From Allolobophora icterica (taxonomy: Eukaryota; Annelida; Clitellata; Crassiclitellata; Lumbricidae), in the NCBI GenBank assembly GCA_963556255.1, contig OY744615.1, positions 23,442,191 through 23,506,190 on the forward strand: a stretch of 64,000 bases of DNA. The letters are read 5' to 3'. A model generated the notes under the pieces. That model saw only the letters and a list, made by a program, of their open reading frames with translations. It did no database searches and was not told the DNA's origin. The translations under genes and the position numbers were made by a program. Positions 1-29,700 of the stretch are shown here, piece after piece. Position 1 is the stretch's first letter. The number at the start of each line of letters is the position of its first letter.

Positions 1-179
1 AAAATGGCGTATGAAACAGGTCGTTAGTACGCAATTAAGTGGGAACAGTTATTTAGACAACAAAGACCAAATATAGTAGATTAGGGCCTACACGATCATG
101 GTATGCGCAGAGTCTTCATCTCAACCAAAGTTTTCCAAGGGATTATGTGTTTGGATCGCATGCAATTTTACAAGAAGTA

Positions 180-370
180 AAATGATTTTAGTTCTGAAAA
201 TAATTCCTAATTTCGTTCATAATTTTAGTTCGGCAAATAATTCCTAATTCAATTCGTGATTTCGTTTTTGCTGCTGAAATAATTCCTACTTTTACTTCTA
301 GTTTTCGTTAACGAAATCATTTATTTTAACTTCTAATTTTAGTTTTTGTTAACGAAAATATCACTGTTGC
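180..370. repeat. Possible decayed hAT-type fragment
   Basis: AT-rich stretch with repeated TTTTAGTT and GTTAACGAAA motifs, ending in a CACTG-like terminus near 365-369. The motifs resemble the right part of the hAT element at 45824-46837. No left end or target duplication is visible, so this is a weak assignment. The remainder of 1-476 shows no coding signal. Confidence 0.25.
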
Positions 371-476
371 ATTGGCCATCCATTGCCAGTGGCCATCCAC
401 CCCTAAAGCCATCTGGTTTCCAATGACTAGTAATTCAGTCGGTGTTGGGAATGGTCTCTACCGGTGATAATATACT

Positions 477-1024
477 CAGTGATGGGCAATAGTTAACTAA
501 AAAGTTGCTAACTTTTAGTTTAACTAAAAAAATTTAGTTAAGGAAGAAGTTTAACTTTAAAAAATAGTTTAGTTAAAACCATAGTTTAACTAAAAAATGT
601 TAGTTGCTAACTAAAAAGTTTAACTAAAAAATCAGCAATATGCAACTATTTTCCACAGTGAACATTGAACACTGTCAGCAAAAAACATTTTAACACTGCA
701 TGGTTTTAGCATTAACAGCCTGTGTTTTCAAATTCATACACTACTTACAGTACAGATGTAACTGTATGCCAGAACAGTACACATTGCACAGTTTGAAGGT
801 GATATTGTCATTGACGCTTTGCATTATTACAGTTCACTTAACGTCTTTTTGTGTGAAAATGTTTGTCGTAAAAAGTTGGAAAAAAGTTGGAAAAAGTTTA
901 ACTACTTTTTTTAGTTTAGTTAACTAATTTCAAAAATCAGTTGCCAACTTTAGTTAAACTATATTTTTTTAGTTGGAAAATAGTTTTAGTTTAATTAAAA
1001 AAAATAGTTTAGTGCCCATCACTG
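477..1024. mobile_element. Non-autonomous hAT element (MITE), 548 bp
   Basis: The ends are inverted repeats: CAGTGATGGGCA at 477-488 and TGCCCATCACTG at 1013-1024. They are flanked by a perfect 8-bp direct repeat AATATACT at 469-476 and 1025-1032, the target duplication length of hAT transposons. The interior is filled near both ends with copies of AGTTTAACTAAAA-like motifs, which could be subterminal transposase binding sites. The short ORF at 700-927 lies wholly inside and looks like chance. Confidence 0.9.
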
Positions 1025-1330
1025 AATATACTGTAATCAGATCAATATCAGAAAGTCAATCTACTAAATGAATGAGCGTTGTACACCTTATCTGATATAA
1101 ATCCAATGGGTTACGAGGTCTTTGTTCTTGTTTTTGGTCATTTGATTTGGCAGTCAGTATTTCTGTAGCCTGTAGCACCTACAGGCTACAGAACCTTCTA
1201 TTCCGTTATATGATAGCTCGGACATAGTGTGCTTTCTCTTGTGCTGGATAGTCATTCTGGAATAGTCTTTCAGTAGAAATCTTAACTGTTCTGGCTGATG
1301 ATACAGCTTAAGACTTCTCAGTCTACCTAA

Positions 1331-1392
1331 CACTTTAATGACAAGCGTGCACTAAAATGTCTGGAAAACTAATCCCTCTCATCGTTGAAGGG
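1331..1392. mobile_element. TTAA-flanked micro-MITE, copy 1
   Basis: A ~62-bp foldback sequence starting CACTTTAATGACAAGCGTG, bounded by CTAA (1327-1330) and TTAA (1393-1396). Four related copies lie at 7955, 17519, 22151 and 59065. TTAA flanks suggest a piggyBac-type mobiliser; that is inference. Confidence 0.6.
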
Positions 1393-1440
1393 TTAAGATG
1401 CAGCTATGTTTTTTAGATCTGTTAGATATACATGTTTCTC

Positions 1441-1815
1441 AGCGCATCTCCTATCGGTTGCTGCGCTTGTCTGGCGGTGCCTTCTAGGCTGTGCTCCATC
1501 CTACCTGTCTGATCTTTGTCGGCCTGTCTCTGATATTTCAGCTCGTCGATCTCTCCGCTCTTCGGCAAGGGGGAGCTTTTAGTCCTCCGTGCTCACATTG
1601 CTATTAGACAGTGTCGGGCCTTTTCAGTTGTAGGGCTCACCATTTGGAATGGCCTACCTTTAAACCTGCACTTGCTGCCACTGTTAAACTCGCCTGCTTT
1701 TTGTAAGTCCCTCAAGTCTCATTTCTTTAGCTGTGGCTGAGCTGGGAGCGCCTCTGAGTAGGTATCAGGTATCTTGAAGAGGCGCTATATCAAGTCCTTA
1801 GAATGAATGAATGAA
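1441..1815 (+). mobile_element. LINE 3' end (family A), CR1/L2-like
   Basis: Frame-shifted reverse-transcriptase C-terminus: the translated motif WNGLPLNLHL followed by CKSLKSHFF is the usual end of CR1/L2-type ORF2. It ends in a hairpin with arms AGCGCCTCT (1747-1755) and AGAGGCGCT (1778-1786), then a GAAT repeat. The same hairpin ends the SINEs at 13.76 and 15.58 kb. It sits directly upstream of the stress-protein exon, so it is probably in an intron of that gene. Confidence 0.8.
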
Positions 1816-1898
1816 TGAATGTTCAGGTACCTTTAAGACATTTTTCTTACAAATATCCCGATACGTGCATACATACAGATGTTTTGACTGTGTTAAAG

Positions 1899-2093
1899 GT
1901 GACAAACGGACGGTTTGTAGCTGGCTTTGAAAAGCCAGGTGAACTCATTGTGGACACTGCGCGCAAGGAGAACGTAACCTACGTCGTCATGGGAACACGC
2001 GGCCTGAGCAAGCTACGCCGCACAGTCATGGGAAGCGTCAGCGACTTCGTTGTCCACCACATCCACTGCCCCATCATCGTCTCGAGGACATAA
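1899..2093 (+). CDS. Universal stress protein family, terminal exon
   Basis: Last coding exon of a UspA-domain gene. The translated 64 residues include FEKPGELIVDTA, then VVMGTRGLSKLRRTVMGSVS, then a VVHHIHCPIIV ending. This is the family's ATP-binding G-x2-G-x9-G-S/T region: Gly of MGTRG, the loop, then GSVSD. Two acceptors are possible, after AG at 1877-1878 or at 1897-1898; I chose the later because a LINE tail ends at 1815 and the USP match starts about here. The stop is TAA at 2091-2093. The N-terminal half (the VLVAVDGS strand) is not found in 1-1800 and must lie off the left edge. Animal Usp proteins are small cytosolic proteins of mostly unknown role, so I assign family only. Confidence 0.8.
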   Translation: MTNGRFVAGFEKPGELIVDTARKENVTYVVMGTRGLSKLRRTVMGSVSDFVVHHIHCPIIVSRT

Positions 2094-2680
2094 CTGGTAG
2101 TTCGGCAAGATGTTGTGACTTGGCTGTTCACTGCTGACAACTGAAGCTCTTTCCACTCGACAGACTTAGGGAAGCAAGCTTTTGGGATGATGCAGGAAAT
2201 TTAACTGTTCATCGTTGGAACTATGTTCATAGTTTGTTACTTTTCGTTATGAAATGAATGTTTTCAATGAATTGGGATGTGTCATTCCAGTGGTTTTTAA
2301 ACTGGTTGTCTGTTCCAGTGGTTTTTAAACCGGTTGTCTATGGGCTGCATGTTACTGCTGTGCTAGAAACTGCTTGATCCTCGTCTTTAGGTTTTTAAAA
2401 GCATGACGTGTGAAAAGGCTTAAGACCTGCTGTCACTGACAAACATGGTGGACCTTGCTCGAGTCTTTTTGTCCCAGGATGCTTTTATGTAGCCTTAAGT
2501 GTCACATTTCAATCAACTTATATTTTTAATACGTAAAAAAGAAATGCACACGATTGCTGAAATTATTATAATACCCCCAGTAGACCCAGAGATCAGGAAG
2601 TTCGGTGTTCTTGACAGATCTCCCTGATCTCCTCTTGCTTCTTTTGAACATGACCTAAGTGGAGGCGCAGCAGCTATCAT
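2094..2680. other. Likely 3' UTR and downstream spacer
   Basis: No coding signal. A 31-bp motif built on CCAGTGGTTTTTAAAC is tandemly duplicated at about 2289-2340. The stretch follows the stress-protein stop codon and probably holds its 3' UTR. Confidence 0.4.
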
Positions 2681-4030
2681 GTGAATCTTGCACATGAAAT
2701 CAAGCAGTTCTTTGTTACTGAGCAATATGTGCTAAACTCTGTACATGTAGATGTACAACAGTCAGAGCAATGCCATGCCAAGGTGACTACACTGTATACT
2801 GTGGGTTACAACTCATCAGTATGCCATGACACTCGGGCACAAGTCCATGACCCAGCTGTAGAGGCTATCTGCATAGTGGAGAAAATGCTTCAGACACCAG
2901 AGGTGCTATCCAAACCCCTGTGGCTGAACCCTGAGAAAACACAGTTCATCTGGTTTGGTAGTCATGTAAAATAATTGATCTGCTTAATCTTGCAGTGCTC
3001 ATTGTTCTCTGGTATTGTTTCTATTACTGTGTGTCATTTGGATGTGACCTTGGACCTTGGCCTTCCCAGAGCATGTGGGATGAGCATGTCTAACATGTTT
3101 TTATCATATGCACCAGATTTATACAGTATGCCATTCATTACAACTCAAGCACCATGATCCTCACGCATGCATTCACATGTATATGAGTTGTTTATATAAA
3201 AGCAATGTTATGTATGCGGGTCTAACTCTTTCAGAGATTAAACAATTGCAGTCTGTCATGGACGCTGTGGCCTATGTAATTGGAAGGTATATCTAGGTTT
3301 GGACAAACAGTATAAGCAGAGACATTGCGCTGATTGCCGACGCATAAATGCACTGAGTTGTAAAATCTTAATGGTTATGCATAACTGCCTTGTGGGCTGT
3401 GCTCCATCTTATCTCGGGAGTTGTTTTGGTCCCATCCATTTTTGCCTCTGGTGCACAGAGTTACCTGGTTATTCCCTCAGCCCAAACTTCCATGGTGCAG
3501 CATCAAGGTTTCACTGTGGTCTGTCCAACTTTCTGGAATGGACTGCCTAGCGCCCTACAGATCTGTACGTGCTTGAAAACCATTCTGTTAGGGGTCATCC
3601 GCAAAATATGACCTACTTTGGACCCCTCCCTCCCTCTTGTCCACATTTTACCTTACCCCCTCCCCCTTTGCGGATGTATGCACGCCAAAGCCAAATTTTA
3701 ATCATCATTCTTTTTACAATTATTCCAGACTTTGATGGTCAGTACGGGTTTTAGTAATAAAACCCTTTTAAAGTTTATACTGTGCATGAGGTTTTAGGCA
3801 ATCACCTCACTGACCTTTTCGTCATTTAAAAAACTATCAAATTTAAAAAATTTAGATGCGGACGTCTGCACTGGTCATAAGCCCTCCCCTTTGTCCGCAT
3901 TTGGGTGACCCTTCCCTCCCCCTCATTGCAGTCTACATCCTTTACGGATGACCCGGTTTTCCGTTGTTTGGTCAGAAGCACCTCTGTTGAGTATGTCTTG
4001 AAGAGGTGCTATATAAATCTGTAATTATAA
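2681..4030 (+). mobile_element. Decayed LINE (family A), interrupted by a MITE
   Basis: The ORF at 2681-2974 ends in LNPEKTQFIWFGS, the LNPxKT-x-F/I-W reverse-transcriptase motif. Later frames (3390-3590) give FTVVCPTFWNGLPSALQ, a typical CR1/L2 C-terminus. The 3' end (3955-4030) carries the family hairpin with arms AGCACCTCT (3977-3985) and AGAGGTGCT (4002-4010). The body is frameshifted and partly lost. A 363-bp element at 3592-3954 is inserted just before the tail. Confidence 0.75.
3592..3954. mobile_element. MITE with GGGTCATCCG inverted ends
   Basis: Left end GGGTCATCCGCAAA (3592-3605) and right end TTTACGGATGACCC (3941-3954) are inverted repeats matching 13 of 14. Inside, CCCCTCCCTCCC and CCCTTCCCTCCCC blocks recur. 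It splits a LINE tail. I could not identify a clear target duplication, so the superfamily is open. Confidence 0.6.
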
Positions 4031-4227
4031 TTACACTTGTGAGTCAAATGGTATTCTCGCTTGTGTGCCTAATACACGAGTGATCACGTTAGCACACACA
4101 GTCTTCAGATGAAACAACCAGTTCTCAAAGCTGTCCACTTCAGATGAAGTACGAGACTTAGTGCTTACTTGCTTTTGTATGAATTTTCTTATATTTATAC
4201 GTTTGTATGCATGTATGTCAAACAACT

Positions 4228-4300
4228 TTTATAGCGCCCTTTAAGTAGCTTGCATGAGCGTCCGGGACGGCTACTGAACAAATCATTGAACAAATGTGTC
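4228..4300 (-). repeat. LINE/SINE 3' tail relic
   Basis: The motif TTTTATAGCGCCC matches, on the minus strand, the GGGCGCTATAAA-type 3' end of the family A LINEs and SINEs. Similar short relics lie at 9241, 18517, 28986, 36090 and 36490. Only the tail remains. Confidence 0.4.
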
Positions 4301-4720
4301 TTAAGACGAACAGAAAACGTTTCCTGAACAGTTATAGATGCTATTCAGAGAAGACACAGGATTATTTAATGACCCCATAAATGGTCAGAAAAGGCTACAG
4401 TGCCGACAGTGGCCAGGCATCTTATGGAACCAAAAGGTTTTATGGTGTTGTATAAATAATATCCAACTGTGGAAAGAAATGACTGTGCTATATAATTATA
4501 TTCCATGATACATGCTGGAAATAAACGAGGCAGGACGGGGTTTGTGGAGCACATTGGTAGAGTGGCATTGCTTTGTTTCTACTCCCAAAGGCAGAAGCAA
4601 GGGACAAGTCAACTTTCACATCTACAAACAACTGCCCACTACTTGGCAATGGCCAACAGGGATATTGGAAAATCTGTGATCTATAATTGGCAGTCTTCAA
4701 ACGTCATCAGCCTAGTTGTT

Positions 4721-4803
4721 ATATATATATATATGTTTTATATATATATATATATGTTTTATATATATATGTTTTATATATATATATGTTTTATATATAT
4801 ACA
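4721..4803. repeat. ATATAT/GTTTT tandem repeat
   Basis: Runs of TA dinucleotides broken regularly by GTTTT, giving about four units. 4301-6660 otherwise shows no coding signal. Confidence 0.85.
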
Positions 4804-6663
4804 TGAAAGCAAAACATAACACTTTTGACGTTCTGAATACATGTAACGTTATATTTCAAATGATTATATACATATGGTATATACAACAGTACAATGAACC
4901 AGCGTTCAGAAATGTTTGTTTTTTGCAGCATCTTCTAATGAATTGTAGTTGAGATAAAAACCGAACTGATCTTCATTCATAGTACAAATCATCCTTCTGT
5001 TGCCGCATGTTATACAAAATCTTATTTCATCCAAAGCGAACAATCGTTGCCAAATAGTCAGAATGTCCATAATCGAAGAGCTGCACGTTTTACAAATATC
5101 ATATCTTATCACAATGTTGATGTTCCAAATACTCTTGATTGTTGTGATTTGTTCAGTAATTATTTCGTCTCTGGACGGGACTTTTGTTTTAAACTGGTAT
5201 CCTTATATGACACCGTTACTAGTTAAGAAATTATGCCAATTAAACATCTGTTTGTGATATGTAGTTAAAACTGAATGACTTTACAGGACACAACTCCTAA
5301 GCAAATAAAAGGTAATTTGGGTAAACAAACAAAAACATGGCAGTGTGTAGACAGTGGGTGTTGATAGTAATGGACAACTGCCTGAGTAGCCAGCAAATAA
5401 CAACTTTAGTGATATATGATATCAGCTAAAAGAAGTTCATGTTCAACTGATTAACCACATATAAGCAGTAACCGTGTCAATGGTGGAACAGAGTATTGAA
5501 GCTGCCACAGTAAAACTCAACTGCAGAATGATAGGTGTGCCTTTGGAGACCTCCCCTGCAGTTTTCATGACTACGGTATCTCTGTATGCATTTCGTTCTT
5601 ACACGTACATTACATCGAAAGCAGCATGATTAAGCTGGTGCCCTGTGCTTTCGAATAGTGCTTTCGAAATCTGGAATTTATGATTATAATATTACCTAAA
5701 AAGCTGAGATTTCGTGTTTCTGTCAAAATCACTGATGTGACACGTATATTGAGCCTTACTGTGGCACTTGTTCCATCTCATTTCAATAAAATGCCTTATT
5801 TACAAGCTCAACAGGTTTACATTTTATGTTAAAACAGATAAGGCAGTATGAGTTAACAAGTTTTTTGGGCTCTTAGGTTGAGCTATCCAAACTGTTTAAT
5901 AGCTTTCAGGTTCTCACAAGTTGCTACATCAGTACATTTGAACTTCATTGTAACACCATCACATGTAACACATCACAAGGAGCAAATCATGAAGGAAAAA
6001 TTGCACGGTTGAAGATATCGATAAAATAAGTATGAAATTCAGGTGTATAGCATCAACTGTTATTGCACAGTCTCATCATAAAATGGTACTTGATGTGGTC
6101 CCAACAGTATCGCTGAAAAGCCAGTGGGGTGTATCTAGTTACAATCCTGGATACTTTGGCCAAACCGTGAAATGATGGAACAATCACGCAGCGGGACGAG
6201 TTTGCCCTATAGACTGACTTCAAAAGATCACATACTTCACATGATAAACCTGGATTTGAATTCTGTTAGCCATCGTAAACGGTGGCTTCATCACTACTTT
6301 GACACCGTATTCATTCATGTCTACGCGCGACCGATTCAATATATTTTTCACTAGGTACCAGATGATTTCCAGCACCCCATAATGCACCCCGAAGCAGTCG
6401 GGCAACAGGGTAATTGAATGACTTAAAAAACCAAAGCAGGTACATTTATTACATACCCTCAGAAACTCCTTTCACGTTCACAAACTCTTCACAGAAGTAC
6501 AAACACAACATAAGCATGTCAGCAATCAAACTACCTTATAGAAACGTTGACAACAGCTTGCCAATTTTACTCAGTGAACCGGAACATGAACCGTAGACAT
6601 ATAGTGGTGGTTGACTTTCTTGTTATCACTACACCACCACGATACCTGGTTCGACCATACAGT

Positions 6664-6669
6664 TTTATT
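6664..6669 (-). terminator. Candidate EIF2AK3 polyadenylation signal
   Basis: Minus-strand AATAAA about 135 bases past the PERK stop codon. Position fits a short 3' UTR; not otherwise tested. Confidence 0.4.
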
Positions 6670-6802
6670 CTGCATCATAATATAACACCAGCTGCCAGAA
6701 GGCGAGCAGCAAACAGTCGTATGTTTCGACTAATGATGGAAAATAAAAAGCGACATAGGTAGAGTTGTCTAGTTTAGGAACTGATGTCAAAGTCTCGGTT
6801 CC

Positions 6803-24603
<17,801 letters not shown>

Positions 24604-25960
24604 TTCCTACGAATAAAAACTGTCATCTAAAACATCCTTGCACAAGAGATTCGATGATAAATCCAATCCGTCCTCTTTCGAGAACATCACCAAACATTTT
24701 TCATTTCCCGAGTGACATCAGTTTGCCGCGTGATTGGGCGAAAACTGGGTCGCATAAAGTGATAGGGTAAATCTAGGTCACGCCAACGTGGCCTAATACG
24801 ACTTCCGGCGATGACAACCTGATGATAACAGTTGTGAAGATTGGTCGGCAGGCGACACACCTCCAACCTTGACCTCAAAACACAGACTAAAGAACTGCTC
24901 AACACTAGATGCTACGATCTTGATAGTAAGTAAGTAGAATATGATTGTTTACAGCAAAGAAGTGAAAAATTCCTATATTGTAAACCAAGCGCTTCTTCAG
25001 CCATTTTTTAAAGGTCAAAACACTCAATTATCACAACATTGACCGGAGAGACTGGGCCAAGTTTATTTACAGATGAAAAAGGTTCCATATTGAGTTGAAA
25101 TAATTATTTTATGCACATCTACCCTGTTAAAATGGAGGTACTATGCCACCGTAACCTAATGAAGAGATCTGAGAATTGGGCGATGGTGTGTTCATCTTTC
25201 AATGAAGCACAGGCAAAACTATTCTGGAAAAACACAAATGTTTTGAGCAGATTATTCATTGCCAAACAACAGTAGGGCCTAACTGTCGCGTTTCGGGGTT
25301 CTGTTGCTTTTACTAGGACGCCTAACCCCGCTGCGAGAGATCCAGTTACTATAGACCGTGTGGTTTCGGCTCTAGCGGTCAGCAAGACACTTCGACAAAA
25401 CAGTTTTAAATTGATTATTTATTGGCAAACTGAACTGTAATTAAAGTGTTCACACTGTCCTGCCTGCAGGCTGCCACGAATCCACAACAGAGTTCACTGG
25501 CGACGATCTTGTTTGACAGTTGGGGGGCGGAGGGACACGGGACACTTATGAACCGATACGGTCAAAAGAGATTAAAAAAAAATTTTTATGCTCACGCGCG
25601 AACAAAATTTGTTGACCTTTTTTGGTGTTTCTTCAAAATTTCTTGTGTTTCTTCACTCTGAAAGGTGGGGTCTTGTCCCCCTCTACCTCCCGGGATCGCC
25701 GCCCATGACAGATTTACTCGCCACTCACCGGTAAAGTCCGTCCCTATCAGAGTTAGACCGCTAGGAGTTCCCATGGCGAAAGTGCTCCACGATTAAAGTC
25801 TTAGCACCGCTATCCAAATCAACTGCTTATACTTCCGGATTTCTTGCTGATTCATAGCATGTTCATCGATGCACTCTCTCTTCGATGAGCGATCCATACG
25901 CTTTCCAGTCTTTCTCATCGTATCTCGAGAGAGAGCGTGTCCTCCTTCGTCGATTCACTC
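24604..25960. other. Region upstream of EIF2AK3
   Basis: Presumed promoter and 5' UTR of PERK. It is richer in CpG than the introns. I see no TATA box at a convincing distance and no other coding exon; the short ORFs at 25.1-25.8 kb have no recognisable domain. Confidence 0.4.
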
Positions 25961-25974
25961 TCCTTTTATAGCGG

Positions 25975-26275
25975 TGAACAGGAATCCGGAGTCAGCGAGG
26001 CAGGAGTCAAGAGCGAGGCGGGAGTAAGGAGTCAACGAGGCAGAGAGTCAGAGTCGACAAGAAGGAATCGAGAGACAGGATTCAGAAGGCGAGGCAGAAG
26101 TCGTGAGGCAGGAGCCAGAAGGCGAGGCAGGAATCGACGAGGCAGGAGTTAGGAGGCGAGGCAGGAGTCGGCAAGTCAGGAGTCGGCGAGTCTGGAGGTT
26201 CAAAGTCTTGGTCGTGAGGTTCAAAGTCTTGGCCTTGAGGTTTAAGGTCTTGACAACTATTTGAAGGTCAAACGA
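25975..26275. repeat. Degenerate GGCAGGAGTC minisatellite
   Basis: About 15-18-bp units built on GCGAGGCAGGAGTC run to ~26200. They are followed by two to three units of GAGGTTCAAAGTCTTGG, the same unit as the large arrays at 40.6 and 41.3 kb. Confidence 0.8.
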
Positions 26276-26529
26276 GGGAACAGTTTTGAAACACAGCAGT
26301 GAAAAGCCATGCATAAGGCATCACCATTTAGCCATTCCAAATGCATGCACCACCAGTTTACTACAATTACTATGCCTTAACCTATATACCGGTATATGTA
26401 ACCACATTACAACATGTTTTCGTTGGTCACTGGTGAGATCCTATCATTTGGAGCCTTTTCCAGCTTGGCCAATGACAAAATCTGTGCATTTTTCATGAAC
26501 TATTAAGCATTTCATGACATGATAAAACA

Positions 26530-26765
26530 TTAAATAAAACTAAGAGATGGTTTGGACCTGGAGTTCATATGGTCAAAGATAGCAGATCAAACCAAGCAAT
26601 GAACTGGATTCTTGAAAGGCGAAGAAGAGGATAGACTAAGAATGTTGGGGTGACGTGCGATGAGGTAAAAAAGACTGGAGGTGGACAGAGGTGAGTGGCA
26701 GAGCTGCATCACATGAAGAGCAGACCTGCGCAGGAAGAACTAAGTACTAAGTAAGTAAGTAACTA
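26530..26765 (+). mobile_element. RTE-type LINE C-terminal remnant
   Basis: Translates with breaks to NQAMNWILERRRRG, like the ORF2 C-terminus of RTE-clade elements, and ends in an AAGT repeat tail. Confidence 0.55.
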
Positions 26766-29700
26766 TCACGACATGCCTATGCAGTAGTAAGGATTAACTT
26801 TGAAAGATTCCTTTGAAAGGTATAGTTGAGCACAAAAATAACTACTAAAAATCATATATAGCATTAATTAATTTAAAGAGAACACAGTTGTGTAAAAAAC
26901 TAACATTTTTTATTGACAACATGGTCAAGCATAGTAATATTTCAAGCTTTCAAGAGAACATTTCCAGTTTACTATTTCCCTGAACTTGTTTTTAATGACT
27001 GCCATGCAATAAACATCGCCCTGACTCAAGGTCTTCAACAACAAACGTTATTTGCATTTTCTTACAAACTGACATTCACCCAAAAGGAACACAACCCTTA
27101 ATATCACAGACTCGATTCGGACAGAACCTCGGAACTTAGGAGCGCTGCCTGCACAAACTGCACTTCAGCATAGCTTCGGATGATTAAACGTCACGGACCG
27201 CTTAAAACGCAAACTCACAACAAATACAAGCATCAACAATAAACCAATTTAAAAAGCACCTAATATGACATATACACTATTATTGACTACAGGTTTTAAA
27301 GCAGGTTAAGCAAATGCCCAATAAAAAACTGTATAATTCTAAGGTAAGTTTTGTTCATTTTGAACCCTTTTTTGATCAACAGATATTAAATTTGCCATTT
27401 TTCTTAAACAATTTGCCACAGAATTACATAATGCTGTGGCAAAATGACATAAATTATGTGAAAAATTGCTCATAATTTCATTTCCATTTTAATCCAATTC
27501 AAAATGTTTGCATCACCTGTAAAACACTGACCTAAATTATGAAAGCAAAACTGTTGATTATCAATTTTCAGTGCAAAACAAGGTAAATAGGATAAAACCT
27601 AATTTCTGCTCGATGTTACAAGTACAGTATTACAGTACAAAGTGAGTTTCCATTCAGAGTTACCTTGGCATCCTGATTTTAGAACTATTCATAACTTTGG
27701 CATTGACCTGTCAATTTTTTCTAGGAAGACACATTCTGAGTGATAGAATCTTAATTCCAACAAGAAACTTTACAGAAATTTTGTGAAAACTTTCCATTAG
27801 CACACAAAGAAAGTGTGAAAAAGTACATTTCACAACACCTGAAAATATGAAACATGTACAGTAGATTTCCAACTATGTGCAAGAACAGCGTCTGAACAAG
27901 GTCTAAAGCTGAAACATTTGCCAAACTTTAACTGGATTTCTGCAAATATTTTCACTACAGTTTCTACTAGGTGTATACAGAAAATTTTATAGAGGACATC
28001 CAAACGTATCAAGAACTGAAAACGAGGCAGAGACTTGCAGATAAATTTCCACTACAAATGTCAAGAAAACAATCAGTTTTGATCAGAATTAGAAATAAGC
28101 ATAAGAAAGTCACAAAAAGTTGAGTGCTATAAAACAACCAGAGACAGCTTTACAGTGTGCAAAGAATCATGATGAAAAATCATTTAAAATAATGGCTGTA
28201 GCTTTGTTCCTTACGAGGGTGCCATTAGGTGTTTCTTATATTACACTGCAAAACTGTCGCCTCAGAATATTATGGTCAACTAATTACAAATTGGGCCAAG
28301 TTCTCGATGCCTTACAGGCTATAAAAGCATCCTTGAAACGGGGAAACCCACAAACATACACAACATCACAAACCTGTTTTGAAACTTCCACTGAAGAAGA
28401 AGGCTGAACACCTTACAGAGTTGATGTGACTAAACAAAAACGAGTTCAAACTTTGCAGAAACATTTCCCGATAATTTAAAATGTTTGCCTAATACTTTTC
28501 AATTCAATTTTCGATGCCGAAATTGTCTGGAGAATTTCCCAAAATTGCTATTGCATAAAGAATTTTACTTTAATATACTCACACTCACCCAGACACTGAA
28601 GCTAGCCAAATGAAAGAATACAATGACAGTAATGTGCTAGCATTGTCGGAAAAGCAGATGTTGATAATATAACGGTACTCGACTGCAAAGAATATATCAT
28701 ATTAGATCTGCTGTGGAATGCAAAACCTACAGTGATTCTGGTAACACGCAAAATTAACATAACATGGAATTCTGAATCGAGGTTACCTCTTGTACAGAGA
28801 AAACAAGGAAGGTTGTTCAAAATGAAGATGTTGAGGTAAATCGTATGAAGTGCTGAAGATAAATTCTAACCAAGCAAAAATTAAAATATAATGATTTTAA
28901 CACCTGGCAACTTGGGGGGGGGGGGGAGGAACCAATCATGACTGTTGGTGGGCAATTAATTTTTTAAGTAACTATTGTAACTGTAAATTTATATTGCATC
29001 GCTCCAACATAAACAAATCAGAGGTGGCTATTATCAGTTGCCCTATCTTTTTAATCAAAACCCGTGCCTTAGTCCCAGACAGCAAACGTCTTTGGGACCA
29101 TATTGGGTCCATTGCTGGCCACAATTAATTATGCACCAGTAACGGCCCAAATGAATACCGGTAGGTGTGGATGACTGTAATACAAAATCTCGAGTATCAG
29201 AAACAATGCACACAACAGGAAAGGCAATAAAGCCCTAATCGCAGCATTTATTTCTGATAGAATTCACAGGCTGACCTGTATATGCTGCTGCTGCACAGTG
29301 GAATGGGGAAAAAGGCTTAGCGAAAAAGGCTTTTAATCATTTCGGTGTATAGACGACCTTCCTTTCACTAAGATCTGTGTAGTATTAGAGTAGGTTCAGT
29401 GAGTTACAACATTATCCCAGGAAGCAGTGGTATCAAAACAAGACCAGAACAAGCAATCACAAAACTAATGGTCATATTTCAGATATACTGGATCGTAATA
29501 ATAACAGCTGAATATGGTAAGAAAATATAAATAATAATAATAATAATAATAATGGACATAATAATAAATCTTGAGTAGTGATCAAAAGTCACCGTAGAAC
29601 AATCATTTAACAATTCAAGTAATTAAAAAGACCATTTTAAATTATATTCAGCTGCATTTAGCCGTCAGTAATTTAAATTTTAAACGTTCCATCTGCAAGT

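Noticed and set aside
25592..25776. Alternative PERK first exon starting at 25774 with a good donor
   Set aside because: Ends in the wrong phase for exon 2 and has no signal peptide.
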